Source of the DNA: Fimenecus sp045532175 | Lineage (GTDB): Bacteria; Bacillota; Clostridia; Oscillospirales; Acutalibacteraceae | Reading direction: 5' to 3' | Assembly (NCBI GenBank): GCA_045532175.1 | Contig: JAZSFK010000043.1 | Location: 71,019-135,018, forward strand | Length of the DNA stretch: 64,000 nucleotides | Shown here: positions 63,922-64,000 of the stretch, in pieces | Numbering within the stretch: position 1 is the stretch's first letter | Layout: each line of letters starts with the position of its first letter | Program-made: the position numbers and the translations under genes | The notes under the pieces: model-generated | The model's input: the letters and a program-made list of their open reading frames with translations, nothing else | Told to the model about the DNA's origin: nothing | The model's database searches: none

Positions 63922-63950
63922 TAATTATGATTCGGAGGCACGATTTATTC
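63922..63950 (-). promoter_or_regulatory. candidate sigma-E promoter of spoIIID
   Basis: Minus strand GAATAAA (63944-63950), 14 bases, CATAATTA (63922-63929). The -35 and spacing match the Bacillus sigma-E pattern, with the -10 diverging after CATA. spoIIID is a known sigma-E target in B. subtilis. Confidence 0.55.
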
Positions 63951-63960
63951 TTAATAAATA

Positions 63961-63990
63961 AACAAGGACGGATTTTACTCCGTCCCTGTT
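63961..63990 (-). terminator. terminator of a leftward gene beyond the right edge
   Basis: Arms AACAAGGACGGA (63961-63972) and TCCGTCCCTGTT (63979-63990) pair with one G-T. On the minus strand T-rich TTTATTTATT follows. It belongs to a gene that lies outside the window. Confidence 0.6.
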
Positions 63991-64000
63991 GTGTTTTAAA

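Noticed and set aside
1..64000. CRISPR arrays, tRNA/rRNA genes, insertion sequences, phage genes
   Set aside because: I read for clustered direct repeats, tRNA arms, transposase-like proteins and integrases and found none.

Overview
The window looks like the chromosome of a low-GC, anaerobic, spore-forming Firmicute of the class Clostridia, most likely an Oscillospirales/Ruminococcaceae-type gut bacterium. The evidence is strong AAGGAGG-type ribosome binding sites, sporulation genes (spoVM, spoIIID, ytfJ/gerW), a PerR plus reverse-rubrerythrin oxidative-stress pair, a dockerin-bearing wall enzyme, and a gene order from yicC to spoVM that closely follows the Bacillus/Clostridium core cluster. 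I see no phage, insertion sequence, CRISPR array, tRNA or rRNA.

Left part (1-21000), accessory and envelope functions. It opens with the 3' end of an asparagine synthetase and an L-lactate dehydrogenase. A leftward operon follows: typA, a divergent MreB-like actin, and a secreted ceramidase-like protein. A rightward operon carries a DUF4091 (GH123-like) protein, a RodA/FtsW-type SEDS protein and a small membrane methyltransferase. Next come a PcrA/UvrD helicase with a coiled-coil protein, an alpha/beta hydrolase, a glucosaminidase with a dockerin, a GHL10 lipoprotein, perR, a reverse rubrerythrin broken by an in-frame TAG, a membrane zinc-ribbon protein, a small secreted protein, and an ECF sigma factor with a DUF4367 partner.

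Middle (21000-46700), one nearly unbroken leftward series of housekeeping genes. Read in the direction of transcription: cdaA, cdaR, an FG-GAP-like exported protein, a two-component system, DUF1385, prmC, an M50 protease, scpA, scpB, DUF2953, ytfJ, rluB, a small GNAT-like gene, yicC, remA, gmk, rpoZ, priA, def, fmt, a YugP-type protease, rsmB, rlmN, prpC, prkC, rsgA, thiN, a 48-residue membrane peptide and spoVM. The last two genes are very small and easy to miss. The series joins c-di-AMP and wall signalling, chromosome segregation, translation start and maturation, Ser/Thr phosphorylation and sporulation.

Right part (46700-64000). Leftward: a DUF3343 and cysteine desulfurase pair, aminotransferase-ispD-ispF, and a sulfatase. 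Rightward: manA with an MFS transporter, an FMN riboswitch with ribU, a SAM-I riboswitch with metK, and a DUF378 protein. Leftward again: ileS, DUF1858, trmK, a NIF3-like gene, rqcH, and finally spoIIID with a candidate sigma-E promoter. The IleRS has a swapped class I signature (GIHH instead of HIGH), a change linked in related enzymes to mupirocin hyper-resistance.

Several starts were set by ribosome-binding-site spacing, and these include TTG and GTG starts (ldh, typA, mreB-like, GHL10, DUF1385, trmK, ileS, spoIIID). No wholly new defence or mobile system is visible. The items most worth a second look are the amber-split reverse rubrerythrin under a perfect PerR-type palindrome, the hidden spoVM pair, the GXHH IleRS, the divergent MreB paralogue operon, and a long inverted repeat at the cdaA promoter.
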